This document shows, in pieces, positions 8,419-17,271 of a DNA stretch of 43,940 bases. A program made the translations under genes and the position numbers. Below the pieces are notes generated by a model. It was not told where the DNA came from. It was given only the letters and a program-made list of their open reading frames with translations, and searched no databases. The number at the start of each line of letters is the position of its first letter. The stretch's first letter is position 1. The DNA comes from Nitrospirota bacterium (GTDB taxonomy: Bacteria > Nitrospinota_A > UBA7883 > JACRGQ01), in NCBI GenBank assembly GCA_024275955.1, contig JAJRYD010000016.1:1-43940 (forward strand). The letters are read 5' to 3'.

Positions 8419-9469
8419 GAGAAACTCCCTTCGTAAATATCGACTGCAAATTGAAAATTGTCGATTCCAAAAGCAGTTGTATGTTCGGATTAAATGCCAG
8501 TATAGGCACAAGCTCCATTAATTCGTAATAGCCATCCAGCAGTCGGTCCGGCGGCAGTTGCCCAAGCTGTTCCAACGCCAAAGCCATTGTACCAGAAGGA
8601 GGAACCGTATGCGGGCCGATTGATAGACGCAAAACCTCCATCATCCGCTGAAAAAGAAGCGGAATATCCTCTCTCTTCTCTCTCCAAGATTCGGCCCTCG
8701 CCACAACCTCTTCCGGCTTCATCTCCATAATGCGCGAAAGAATCTCCAGAGCCTCCTCGTCAACCTCTCTGACATGCTCCATTTCGTCCCCAAGAGCCGC
8801 CTCTGCCCTTCCTCCAGACAGTTCAGCCAGCTGGAGAGCCTCGCTTTCTGATAAGCCTTTAAATTCAACAAGTTTACCTGCCAACTTATACGGTTCCATA
8901 GGGGTAAACCGTACCTCCCTGCATCTTGAAACGATGGTCGGCAAAAGCGCCGCCCTGCTGTCGGTAAGCAGTATCAGCACGCTCTCTGGCGGAGGTTCTT
9001 CCAATGTTTTAAGAAAGGCGTTGGCAGTTTGGTTATTCATATGAGAGACTCCCTCCAGCACGCAAACCCTGCGCCCACCGAGATATGGTTTCATCGAAAA
9101 AGCTGTAATAAGCTCCTTTATCTGGTCAATTTTTATCATTCTTCCCTTTGGGCTGTTTCCTATATCTTTTGGCTTGCGAACCAGTTCTGCAAAGTTCGGG
9201 TTTTTCGATTTTGCCTCGGTAGGTATTACTCCCATAAAATCTGGATGATTGCCGGAAAGAAACAGCCTGCACGACTTGCAGCGGCAGTCAGGCTCGGCCG
9301 GCTTTTCGCATAGTAGTGCGCGGGCAAAAATCAGGGCCGTTTTGCACTTTCCCATCCCAGATGCTCCGGTAAAGAGATAGGCAGAGGCGACCATGTTTCC
9401 AGCGATATTCTTTGAGAGAAGCTCAACAGCCCGTCCCTGCCCCCATACCGCATCAAACAGTCTTTCCAT
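8408..9469 (-). CDS. holB: DNA polymerase III delta' subunit
   Basis: Clamp-loader subunit of the DnaX/HolB AAA+ family, 353 aa. A P-loop-like GASGMGKCKTA lies near residues 35-45, with Cys in the usual Thr/Ser position. A zinc module (Cys pairs in DCRCKSC) follows. EGVSHMNNQTANAFLKTLEEP and the TIVSRC sensor/arginine motif are intact. The altered P-loop fits delta', which often does not hydrolyse ATP. It sits directly upstream of and overlaps the PSP1 gene. A 54-base gap separates it from the yqaA-like gene upstream on the same strand. Confidence 0.88.
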   Translation of the reverse strand: MERLFDAVWGQGRAVELLSKNIAGNMVASAYLFTGASGMGKCKTALIFARALLCEKPAEPDCRCKSCRLFLSGNHPDFMGVIPTEAKSKNPNFAELVRKPKDIGNSPKGRMIKIDQIKELITAFSMKPYLGGRRVCVLEGVSHMNNQTANAFLKTLEEPPPESVLILLTDSRAALLPTIVSRCREVRFTPMEPYKLAGKLVEFKGLSESEALQLAELSGGRAEAALGDEMEHVREVDEEALEILSRIMEMKPEEVVARAESWREKREDIPLLFQRMMEVLRLSIGPHTVPPSGTMALALEQLGQLPPDRLLDGYYELMELVPILAFNPNIQLLLESTIFNLQSIFTKGVSLAE

Positions 9470-9523
9470 AACCGCCCATTCTAAACCGTCATAGGCAAAG
9501 TTTGGTAAACAAAAACTCAGGCT

Positions 9524-10114
9524 TTAGGAAAAATACTTTATAAGAAGAAAACCTCCAAAAAGAAGAGCGGCAAAAAAATAGCTGAGAAGCCCAAAATATT
9601 TGTCAATAAACGCCTTTATGGAAGGGCCGAATTTCCAGATAAGCAGGGCTATAAGGTAAAACCGTAAGCTTCTTGAAACTACCGACGCAATTACAAAGAC
9701 GGCAAAATTTATCTTAAAAGCTCCCGCCGCAATGGTGAAGACCTTGTACGGCAAAGGTGTAAAACCTGCGATAAAAACTACCCACGCATCGTAACTGTTA
9801 TACAGTTCGCCGACTGTGCCGTACTTATCCATCGCTCCGTAGAATTCCAATATCGGAAAACCTGCCGTCTCCATAAACAACAATCCGATGGCATAACCAA
9901 ACATCCCTCCCAGCACCGAAAAAGCGGAGCAAAAGAAAGCGAACCGAAAAGCATGCTCACGCTTGCTTATAGCTAAAGCGGCAAGAAGCGGGTCCGGCGG
10001 AATAGGGAAGAAAGACGACTCTATAAACGAGATAACGCTAAGTGCCGGAAGGCCGTAAGGTGTATGCGCCCAATGGAGCATCCAGTCGTAAAGTTTTCTC
10101 GGTAGTTTAAGCAC
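9524..10114 (-). CDS. YqaA-family (DedA-like) membrane protein
   Basis: 196 aa integral membrane protein with about five hydrophobic segments. It has SFIESSFFPIPPD in the first re-entrant region and GFTPLPYKVFTIAAG in the second, which are hallmarks of the YqaA branch of the DedA/SNARE-associated (VTT) family. DedA proteins are linked to lipid scrambling, undecaprenyl phosphate recycling and membrane potential. The YqaA branch itself is poorly characterised. It lies upstream of holB on the same strand and may be its first operon gene. Confidence 0.82.
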   Translation of the reverse strand: MLKLPRKLYDWMLHWAHTPYGLPALSVISFIESSFFPIPPDPLLAALAISKREHAFRFAFFCSAFSVLGGMFGYAIGLLFMETAGFPILEFYGAMDKYGTVGELYNSYDAWVVFIAGFTPLPYKVFTIAAGAFKINFAVFVIASVVSRSLRFYLIALLIWKFGPSIKAFIDKYFGLLSYFFAALLFGGFLLIKYFS

Positions 10115-10627
10115 TCGGCATTTATAACATATTTAAGAACCAAGCCGCCTCCTATGCGGAAGAAAAACCTGCCGTACCATTAAAACTCCCAAGAGCTTCG
10201 CACGCCGATGCCTTCACCTCAGTTATGCCAACGATATCCAAATTCTAAACAGAGGCTCCCAGTACTGCGTTTCCGTCTCACGGAGCCGATACCGGCTTAT
10301 CGGATATTCCTGAGCGTTTTGAAATTTTAGACGGTATTCCGGTATCGCCTATATACGGAATCAAGCCGCTTTACTATAGGGAACCTCTAAAAATCTATTT
10401 TTGAAGTTCTGATTTTTGATTGGTCGAATTATAGATGGGGATTTAGTACTATTGTCGAAACCGATGAAGGAAATCACTTATTTTTAGAGGAACCCTATAT
10501 CTATTAAGCTTTATTTAAAAAGATAGGGTAATATCTCTTTAATAATTCAATCAAGACTTTTGCCGGAACGGAGTCTATTGTACCATAGCGACATGAGCAG
10601 ACACCGGCCAGACAGCGGAATGACAGC
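10115..10627. other. intergenic region with MITE and possible gene remnant
   Basis: 513 bp between divergent genes. On the plus strand one frame stays open with a single internal stop over about 85 codons (roughly 10115-10373) up to the left end of the MITE-like element. It reads like protein in places (SDIPERFEILDGIPV), but I recognise no family. It also contains a 9 bp inverted repeat, CGATACCGG (10287) and CCGGTATCG (10339). The bases just before lptG probably hold its promoter, but no convincing consensus is visible. Confidence 0.45.
10374..10498. mobile_element. MITE-like element with 19 bp terminal inverted repeats
   Basis: The left end TATAGGGAACCTCTAAAAA and the right end, read inverted, TATAGGGTTCCTCTAAAAA match at 17 of 19 bases and bound a 125 bp non-coding core. 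The ends sit in TA-rich flanks (CTA / TAT), compatible with a short TA-type target duplication. Ends of the form GGGAACCTCTAAAAA are, as far as I recall, typical of IS5-superfamily elements. An IS5-type transposase remnant is present at 36369, but its ends cannot be compared because it is truncated. Confidence 0.65.
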
Positions 10628-11758
10628 ATGAAACTTATCGACAGGCTTTTGATCGGCAGTTTTCTAAAAATGTTTCTCGGCACGCTTATGGTGTTGCTTA
10701 CCCTTTTTGAACTGATTTCATTTTTCGACCTTATAGACGATTTTGTACAGCACAAAGCAGATGCCACCCTTGTAATATTCTATTTTATTCTTCGGCTTCC
10801 AGAAGCGGTGCTTAATATGGCTCCTATGGCGGTATTGATAGGGGCGATACTCACCTTTTCGTTAATATCCAGGTCTAGAGAAGTAATCATTATGATGGGG
10901 GCCGGCCTTTCGGTCTGGCGTATAGCGGCTCCGGTGCTTGGCGCGGCACTTGTTATATCAATGCTCAATTTTATGAACGGGGAGTACCTTTTGCCGCCAG
11001 CATGGAAAGAGGCTAGAAACATCTTCGATTATAAAATAAAGAAAAAGCAACAAAACAGGCTGACAAAACAAAACGGAATATGGATAAAAGCAGACAATGG
11101 AACGATATGGAATATCGGGTTTTTAAACACCAAAAACGAACAGCTTAGTGACGTTTTGATAGTCAGCTTTTCAGATAAAAGAAACCGTTTCGCCTCCATA
11201 ATCGGCGCGAAAACAGCTTACAGAAAAAACGACCAATGGATATTTGAAAATGGCTTCGAGAGAACATTCAGTGATGACGGCAATTTCACCGAAAAAAAAT
11301 TCAAAGCGAAAGATATAAGCTCCAGCATCGAGATAGATGAGCTAAAAGAGGCCGAAAAAGTACCGCAGGAGATGAACTTTAAGGAGATATACAAGTACGT
11401 TCAGGCAATACGGAAAGCAGGGTATGACGACACCCGCTACACGGTAGATATGTATATGAAAATTTTATTTCCGCTAGTCTGCCTTGTAATGGCATTCATT
11501 GCTATACCTTTTTCTATTAAAACCCACAGAGCGGCCGGAACCCTGCTCGGCGTTACCGTTGGTGTTTTTCTTGGTTTCATATTCTGGTTTTTCCAGTCTA
11601 TGGGTGTTTCGCTGGGGCAAAGCGGAAAGGTAGCTCCCCTAATGGCGACCATGATGCCGCATATCATTTTTACCTCGTACGCTATATACATGACTTCAAG
11701 AGAATACGGGACAATTCACTACAAGCTTTTAAGGCTCTTTAAAAAACTGCGCCGATAG
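10628..11758 (+). CDS. lptG: LPS export permease LptG (YjgP/YjgQ family)
   Basis: 376 aa. Three N-terminal membrane helices (about residues 12-34, 50-80 and 98-120), a periplasmic beta-jellyroll (about 135-265) and three C-terminal helices (about 275-360) give the standard LptF/LptG architecture. With LptB2 these permeases extract LPS from the inner membrane and pass it to the LptC-A-D/E bridge. The start MKLIDRLLIGSFLKMF fits LptG better than LptF, but the two are hard to separate from one sequence. Its TAG stop abuts the trpS stop on the opposite strand. lptE is encoded nearby at 13651. Confidence 0.82.
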   Translation: MKLIDRLLIGSFLKMFLGTLMVLLTLFELISFFDLIDDFVQHKADATLVIFYFILRLPEAVLNMAPMAVLIGAILTFSLISRSREVIIMMGAGLSVWRIAAPVLGAALVISMLNFMNGEYLLPPAWKEARNIFDYKIKKKQQNRLTKQNGIWIKADNGTIWNIGFLNTKNEQLSDVLIVSFSDKRNRFASIIGAKTAYRKNDQWIFENGFERTFSDDGNFTEKKFKAKDISSSIEIDELKEAEKVPQEMNFKEIYKYVQAIRKAGYDDTRYTVDMYMKILFPLVCLVMAFIAIPFSIKTHRAAGTLLGVTVGVFLGFIFWFFQSMGVSLGQSGKVAPLMATMMPHIIFTSYAIYMTSREYGTIHYKLLRLFKKLRR

Positions 11759-12754
11759 CTATCTGACAGATATATTAAGAGCGTTTTCCACTTCGCCAAG
11801 AGTTTTGGCCGCCACCTTCTCAGCCTTAGCCGAACCTTCGCGGAGTATCTCGTTCACTTCGTCCTTCCTTGCTTCAAAGTAGGCTCTCTTTTCATCAAAC
11901 GGCCCCATCCGCTCGGCAAGGTTTTTTGTCAGTTCTTTTTTGCAGTCAACACATCCTATAAAAGCGTCTCTGCAGGCGGAGTCTATCTCTTTTACTCTTT
12001 GAGCCGAGGTAAATATCTTATGAAAAGCGTAGACGTTGCAGACATCAGGGTTTCCTTTATCATCCCGCCTTACCCTTTGCGGGTCGGTTACTATGCTCAT
12101 TATCTTTTTATTTCTATCTTTCTTAGAGTCGGAAAGGAATATGGCGTTGTTGTAGCTCTTGCTCATTTTCCGTCCGTCGATACCGGGCAGTTTTTTTACC
12201 TTGGCCATTTTGGCCTTAGGCTCCACGAATACCTTCTTTTTATAAAGCTCGTGAAAGTGCCTTACCAAATCCCGGGTAAGCTCTAGGTGCTGAAGCTGGT
12301 CCTGCCCCACGGGAACAAGGTTTGCCTTGTAGAGCATAATGTCTGCCGCCTGCAAAACCGGATAGCCAAGAAAGCCATGCGTGTAAAGATTGCGGTCTTT
12401 TATATTTTCCATTTTTTCCTTATAGGAGACCATTCTCTCAAGCCACGGCAAGGGGGTAATCATTCCCAAAAGAACATAAAGAACCGCGTGCTGTGGAACG
12501 AGCGATTGAACAAAAAGCGTAGACTTTTCCGGGTTTAGCCCAGCCGCTAGCCAGTTAACCCCTATGTCGACCATGTTCTGGCGCAGTTCGGATGTGTCCT
12601 GATAATTAGTGCTTATTGCGTGCCAGTCGGCGACGAAATAAAAGCATTCGTAACTCTCCTGCATCGCGACCCAGTTCTCAAGCGCGCCAAGCAGGTTGCC
12701 GAGGTGCAACCTGCCGGAAGACTGCATTCCGCTAAGTACACGTTCTTTAATCAC
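11759..12754 (-). CDS. trpS: tryptophanyl-tRNA synthetase
   Basis: 331 aa class I synthetase that charges tRNA-Trp. The HIGH-equivalent is RLHLGN (residues 15-20) and GRKMSKS is at 194-200. The substrate-binding region with QAADIMLY and GQDQLQHLELTRD is intact. The start is GTG, within a 4 bp GTGA overlap with the upstream M50 protease gene, so translation is coupled. It converges with lptG, and the two stop codons touch to form TAGCTA. Confidence 0.95.
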   Translation of the reverse strand: MIKERVLSGMQSSGRLHLGNLLGALENWVAMQESYECFYFVADWHAISTNYQDTSELRQNMVDIGVNWLAAGLNPEKSTLFVQSLVPQHAVLYVLLGMITPLPWLERMVSYKEKMENIKDRNLYTHGFLGYPVLQAADIMLYKANLVPVGQDQLQHLELTRDLVRHFHELYKKKVFVEPKAKMAKVKKLPGIDGRKMSKSYNNAIFLSDSKKDRNKKIMSIVTDPQRVRRDDKGNPDVCNVYAFHKIFTSAQRVKEIDSACRDAFIGCVDCKKELTKNLAERMGPFDEKRAYFEARKDEVNEILREGSAKAEKVAAKTLGEVENALNISVR

Positions 12755-13455
12755 ATTAATAGATTAACCAGAGAAGTAATCAGCGGCCAGATAACCTTGT
12801 CTGTTATCCCAAGAGGGTTCATCACTATTATCACGACCAAAATCATAAGACCAAAAGGCTCTATCTTAGAATAAAGCTCGGCCTGCCTAGGCGGTAAAAG
12901 ACCGCTAACTATCCTGCCGCCATCTGCCGGCGGAACAGGAATCAGGTTTATAATGGCAAGCACCACATTAAGTACAATGGAAAAGTAGAGCATGCCGACA
13001 ACCGGAAAAAGCAGAGGAGAGGCGCCATCGGGAATCATCTGCTCGCTGATGAACGCCGCGTAGCTGTAAATCTCTGGAGAAAAGAAGCCCAGAACATGAA
13101 GAACAACAGCGCTTGCGATAGCTAAAATCACATTGGTCATAGGGCCGGCCGCCGCCACCAGCACCATATCTTCTCTCGGTCTTCGCAGGTTGTTATAGTT
13201 CACCGGAACCGGCTTGGCAAAGGCAAATAGTATCCCTGTGGCGTAGAAAAATACTATAGGAACCAGCACCGTGCCGAACGGGTCGATATGGGCTAACGGA
13301 TTGATGGTAAGACGTCCCATCTGCCTAGCGGTACTGTCTCCCTTTAGGTAGGCGACATAACCATGAGCCACCTCGTGCAGAACTATAGCCATAACGAGCG
13401 GCAGGGCCATTACAGCTATTATCTGTATCGTGGAAAATTCATTTACTATCGGCAT
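12751..13455 (-). CDS. M50-family site-2-type zinc metalloprotease
   Basis: 234 aa membrane protein of the short YwhC/RseP-like M50B branch without a PDZ domain. The HEVAHG zinc motif (His27, Glu28, His31) lies in the first helix. The third ligand motif NLIPVPPADGG (Asp178) lies in a late helix. There are about six hydrophobic segments. I chose the ATG at 13455 because the conserved protein begins there, although no strong Shine-Dalgarno is seen. A longer reading frame upstream is not conserved-looking. The gene is commonly found next to trpS in many bacteria. Its substrate is unknown. Confidence 0.85.
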   Translation of the reverse strand: MPIVNEFSTIQIIAVMALPLVMAIVLHEVAHGYVAYLKGDSTARQMGRLTINPLAHIDPFGTVLVPIVFFYATGILFAFAKPVPVNYNNLRRPREDMVLVAAAGPMTNVILAIASAVVLHVLGFFSPEIYSYAAFISEQMIPDGASPLLFPVVGMLYFSIVLNVVLAIINLIPVPPADGGRIVSGLLPPRQAELYSKIEPFGLMILVVIIVMNPLGITDKVIWPLITSLVNLLM

Positions 13456-13650
13456 CGCAAAAGAATAAATGATAATTGAGGCCTTGTCATTCAAAATACT
13501 CCAAAAGATTGAGCTTTCAGCCCCAAAACTACAACTTTTCCTATTACCAGCACCATCCCGAAGCAAATTTGGGCTACAATTCTAAAGTAATTGGAGATTA
13601 GGAATGGTGCCAACAATAAAGCCGTAAAATTGTGCTTGGAGAGTCTCGCA

Positions 13651-14166
13651 ATGAAGAAGACACTGTCGCTATTATTAGTAATAGCAATTTTGCCGTTACT
13701 GCCGTCGTGCGGATACACAATGTCGGGACAGGCGACAGGGCTGCCGGAAGAGATAAAAACTGTCGCGATTACAGTTTTCGAAAATAACTCATTGGAGCCT
13801 AATATAGAAGCAGGAATAACAAGAGCTATCATAGACCAGTTTACAAGCGACGGCCGGCTGAAGATAGTTCCCGAAAAAACAGCAGACTCCGTGATAAGCG
13901 GGGTTATAAACAGTTACAGCATAGAACCGCTGGCATACGATGCCAACTTCGACGTAACCGCGTACAGAAATTCGGTATCACTAAGCTTCGAGTTCAATGA
14001 CCAGCTAGGCCTCGGCATAAGTTATTCAAGCACCGTTAGCGCTCAGTCCGCGTATTCAGTTTCAACATCTATGGTAAGCACCGAATCGTCGCGCCTTTCG
14101 GCTTTAACAACAATCGGCTCTACCGTCGGACGCAGTATCGTCGGTATTCTATTGGAGAGTTTTTAG
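13651..14166 (+). CDS. lptE: LPS-assembly lipoprotein LptE
   Basis: 171 aa lipoprotein. It has a signal sequence with lipobox LPSC (Cys at residue 20) followed by GYTMSG, as in LptE/RlpB proteins. The body has alternating beta/alpha pattern (TVAITVFENNSLEP, TRAIIDQFTSDGRL) typical of the family. LptE plugs the LptD barrel and helps insert LPS in the outer leaflet. I chose the ATG at 13651 because GGAGAG lies upstream and the signal peptide begins there. The next gene, hflX, is in the same frame directly after the TAG stop. Confidence 0.82.
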   Translation: MKKTLSLLLVIAILPLLPSCGYTMSGQATGLPEEIKTVAITVFENNSLEPNIEAGITRAIIDQFTSDGRLKIVPEKTADSVISGVINSYSIEPLAYDANFDVTAYRNSVSLSFEFNDQLGLGISYSSTVSAQSAYSVSTSMVSTESSRLSALTTIGSTVGRSIVGILLESF

Positions 14167-15789
14167 ATAGCACATAATATTCACGGAAACAAAAGCGGGC
14201 TTAGAAATGCCGACTCCAAGAGCCTCCTTCGGCTCTACCACAGGAAAATAGCCCCCGGCAAACTTGTAACCGACGACATCCTCCTCTACATATCACGCCT
14301 TTCAAGAGAACTTGGAAAACAGATTGCGGTAATCGCCGATAGAGGAGGAAAAATAACCGACGTGATCATCGGCGACGACAGGCAGATAGTTATACCCGAG
14401 CTTACACGGTTTAGAAAAGGGAGCTCCCGCCTTACAGGTCTTCGGTGTATACATACGCACATCAAAGACGAAGCGATGACGCAAGACGATATCAACGATC
14501 TTCTTTTATTAAGGCTCGACGTTATGGTAGTCGTTAATGTACTGCCGGACGGCAGTGCGGGGAAAATTACCTTAGCGCATATATCAGCCGAGACTAAAGG
14601 CAAACGGTACCTTGTGCATGGGCCCGACAGCCTTGAAAAAATCGAGACGCTGTACAGCGGCCTTATATCGCAAATAGAAACCGAACTCGAAAGAAAGGCA
14701 ACCCCTACAGCCGTTAAAGGAAAGCAGAAGGTAATGCTTATCCATGTTTCCAGCGCCAGACAAGAGGAGATGCAGTCTTCACTTGATGAGCTTGAAGAGC
14801 TGGCAAGAACCGCGGGAATGTATGTGGCCGACTCTATAACGCAAAAAAGACCGCGCCCAGACCCTAAATATCTTATCGGTAAAGGCAAATTGAAAGATTT
14901 TATGATTCAGGCACTCTCGCACGACATAGACCTGCTTATCTTCGATACCGAGCTTACCCCGGCGCAGATAAAATCTATAGCAGACTTTGCCGATATAAAC
15001 GTTATCGACAGAACGCAGTTAATACTAGGCATCTTTGAAAAACGGGCTAACAGCAGAGATGGCAAGGTGCGTGTAAAACTTGCGCAGATGAAATATCTAC
15101 TGCCAAGACTTTCGGCAAAAGAAAGCGCACTCTCGCGCATAAGGGGCGGTATCGGCCTTAGAGGCCCGGGCGAAACTACGGCGCAGGTTCAAAAAAGAAT
15201 GCTCGAAACAAAAATCACAAAGCTTGAAAAGGAGCTTATAGAGTTTGAAAAACAAAGAGAGGTAAAACGGAGGGCGAGGATAAGATCCGGCGTTAAAATT
15301 ATTTCAATAATCGGCTATACAAACGCCGGCAAATCGACACTCCTTAACCGGCTTACCGGAAGCTCGCTATTCGTGGAAGACCTGCTGTTCGCAACGCTAG
15401 ACCCAGCGGCACGCAAACTGCGCCTGCCGGGCGGAACAAACGTGGTGGCAAGCGATACCGTAGGGCTTATACGCAACATGCCGGAAAGCGTGGCCGGCGC
15501 TTTCCGCGCGACGTTCGAAGAATTGGAAGAATCTGATTTGCTAATAAACCTTATAGACCTTTCCGACCATAGTTTCGAAAAGCATATAAAGACGACAGAA
15601 AAAACTCTGGAAGAGCTTGGCCTAAATAAAATCCGCCGGCTTACCGTCTTTAACAAAACCGAAAAGCTGGAGAAGGAAAATACCGAAAACATCTGCGAAC
15701 GCCACGATGCTATCGCTATATCGGCCAAAGAGGGCAAAGGGATAGGCAAACTTTTGATGAGAGCGGAGGAGATGCTGGGGGAAGGATAA
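14167..15789 (+). CDS. hflX: GTPase HflX with extended N-terminus
   Basis: Ribosome-associated GTPase that splits stalled 70S ribosomes. GYTNAGKST (G1, about residues 382-390), DTVGLI (G3) and NKTEK (G4) are all present, with the HflX-specific N-terminal domain containing RPDPKYLIGKGK. Conserved coding sequence continues upstream of the first standard start codon (GTG 14362). HGNKSGL, LYHRKIAPGKLV and ELGKQIAVIADRGG match the long form of HflX. In frame there is no ATG, GTG or TTG between the lptE stop and 14362. GGAGAG (14154-14159) sits 7 bases before an ATA at 14167, so an AUA start giving 540 aa is my best reading. An ATT at 14179 is the second choice. Confidence 0.78.
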   Translation: MAHNIHGNKSGLRNADSKSLLRLYHRKIAPGKLVTDDILLYISRLSRELGKQIAVIADRGGKITDVIIGDDRQIVIPELTRFRKGSSRLTGLRCIHTHIKDEAMTQDDINDLLLLRLDVMVVVNVLPDGSAGKITLAHISAETKGKRYLVHGPDSLEKIETLYSGLISQIETELERKATPTAVKGKQKVMLIHVSSARQEEMQSSLDELEELARTAGMYVADSITQKRPRPDPKYLIGKGKLKDFMIQALSHDIDLLIFDTELTPAQIKSIADFADINVIDRTQLILGIFEKRANSRDGKVRVKLAQMKYLLPRLSAKESALSRIRGGIGLRGPGETTAQVQKRMLETKITKLEKELIEFEKQREVKRRARIRSGVKIISIIGYTNAGKSTLLNRLTGSSLFVEDLLFATLDPAARKLRLPGGTNVVASDTVGLIRNMPESVAGAFRATFEELEESDLLINLIDLSDHSFEKHIKTTEKTLEELGLNKIRRLTVFNKTEKLEKENTENICERHDAIAISAKEGKGIGKLLMRAEEMLGEG

Positions 15790-15868
15790 AACCTTTTGCC
15801 ATTTGACTTAATTAGAAAAAAATTACAAAACCTGTATACCCCCCATGGAAGCAATACGCTCTCTGCGG

Positions 15869-17230
15869 TTAATCACCACCAAGCTTTTTAAACCACTCGG
15901 CCGCCCTCGCCTCGGGGTCTTTGGCAAGCGTGATGTCGCGCACTACAGATATAAAATCGGGCTTCCCCTGCATAACCTCATCGGCAAGGTCCAGCATTAT
16001 GCCGCCTATCGCCACAACGGGGCAATCAAAGAGACTCTGCCACAACTTCAGGTTCTCAATTCCTTGAGGAGCGAAATCCATAGCCTTTAACGCCGTATGA
16101 TAAAGAGGCCCAAAAGCGATATAGGAAGGGCGAAAGCCATGCGCTATAGCACCTTCATAGTAACAATGGCTACTAAGCCCAAGTCTTAAGCCAGCCTTTT
16201 CTATGGCACGCATATCGGCAGACAGAATATCGTCCTGCCCCAGATGCACACCGTATGCATCATGCTTTATCGCCAGTTCCCAAAAATCGTTTATAAAAAG
16301 TTTTGCGTTATGCCCCCTCGCGACAGATATCGACGTTTTGATTTCGTTTTCAAGTTCGGCACCTTGCAGATTTTTTATCCTTAGCTGAATGGTTTTCACT
16401 CCCGTGCCAAGCAGACGTTTAACCCATTGTGAGCTGTCGACTATAGGGTAAAGCTCTGGCGCGGAGCAGTCTGTTTTGGGAAATGCAAAAAGTAATCTGC
16501 CGTCAGACACATTTTTATTTATCCATGGGAAATCATCTGCCTTTAGCTCGATAGACGGTTTTGGCAAACTGTTTGCCGAATTGCGTGTTGTGTTTTGCAG
16601 AACTGCCTTTGAGAGTACAAGCGAATCGTAAATATCCAGCCCTATTGAGAGAGCCGACACCAAAGCCGAGCTAAGCAGACTCTTTTCACCTTTTATTCTT
16701 TCAGCTTCCAGACTGTTAGTAGTTATCCAAAAACTTTTCCCGTCTCTACCGCAAAAGTAATCCTGCGAGAGCGTCCCGCCGTCGGTACCTGTAACCAACA
16801 GAGACTTTGCGCCAACGCCAAGCAGTTTCCTAGCTATCGAAGCTATCTCATCATAGCTCTTTACCTCTTTGCCGAAAAGCTTTCCCAAAGTTTTAACGCC
16901 GATAAGCAACAGCTCGGCAACAGGAAAAACGGTTTCCGTTAAAATACCGAGAGATATATCAACATCATCATTGATGTCGCATACCAGAACATCTTTCCGG
17001 TTTAAGAACAGAGAACAGGTTTGCCTCAGCTCATCTTCATTTGCAGGTAGAGAGAACTTTATGAAAAGCTTTTCTTCGCCGGCAGCTTCAATTAGTGACG
17101 AAAGCTCCGAGACTAAAACCGTTTCGGCCTCTACCCCTAGAAAACTATCGGCAGAACCGCCGATAAAAACTGCTCTTTGCCTGCCGTCTACTCTCTTTAT
17201 ATTTGGATGGGACAAAAAAGAGCTGTTCAT
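15869..17230 (-). CDS. thiE: thiamine-phosphate synthase (ThiE) with degenerate ThiD-like N-terminal domain
   Basis: 453 aa. Residues ~255-445 form a ThiE barrel: YPIVDSS, KTIQLRIKN, LFINDFWELA, AYGVHLGQDDI, LGLSSHCYYEG and FGPLYHTALK. ThiE joins HMP-PP and thiazole phosphate to thiamine phosphate. Residues ~15-220 resemble HMP(-P) kinase ThiD (LLVTGTDGG, then a helix pair after residue 180). However, the GTGC active-site loop is replaced by KGEKSL, and the N-terminal substrate loop (GxDxSGGAG) is absent. The domain is therefore probably not a kinase, and a separate ThiD would be needed. It is the last gene of the thiGHS cluster, 111 bases after thiS, with a repeat in between. Confidence 0.85.
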   Translation of the reverse strand: MNSSFLSHPNIKRVDGRQRAVFIGGSADSFLGVEAETVLVSELSSLIEAAGEEKLFIKFSLPANEDELRQTCSLFLNRKDVLVCDINDDVDISLGILTETVFPVAELLLIGVKTLGKLFGKEVKSYDEIASIARKLLGVGAKSLLVTGTDGGTLSQDYFCGRDGKSFWITTNSLEAERIKGEKSLLSSALVSALSIGLDIYDSLVLSKAVLQNTTRNSANSLPKPSIELKADDFPWINKNVSDGRLLFAFPKTDCSAPELYPIVDSSQWVKRLLGTGVKTIQLRIKNLQGAELENEIKTSISVARGHNAKLFINDFWELAIKHDAYGVHLGQDDILSADMRAIEKAGLRLGLSSHCYYEGAIAHGFRPSYIAFGPLYHTALKAMDFAPQGIENLKLWQSLFDCPVVAIGGIMLDLADEVMQGKPDFISVVRDITLAKDPEARAAEWFKKLGGD

Positions 17231-17271
17231 AGAGCTATCATCATAAGCCAGACTAAAACAATATTAATCGC

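Noticed and set aside
11756-11761. Touching stop codons of lptG and trpS (TAGCTA) as a bidirectional terminator
   Set aside because: No stem-loop with T-runs is present around the site; it is just compact convergent packing.
14286-14888. 200-codon minus-strand frame inside hflX
   Set aside because: Ser/Ile-rich antisense frame over conserved HflX sequence; no domain.
14362-15789. Standard GTG start for hflX
   Set aside because: It would remove 65 residues of conserved N-terminal sequence, and its nearest ribosome-binding site is about 12 bases away.
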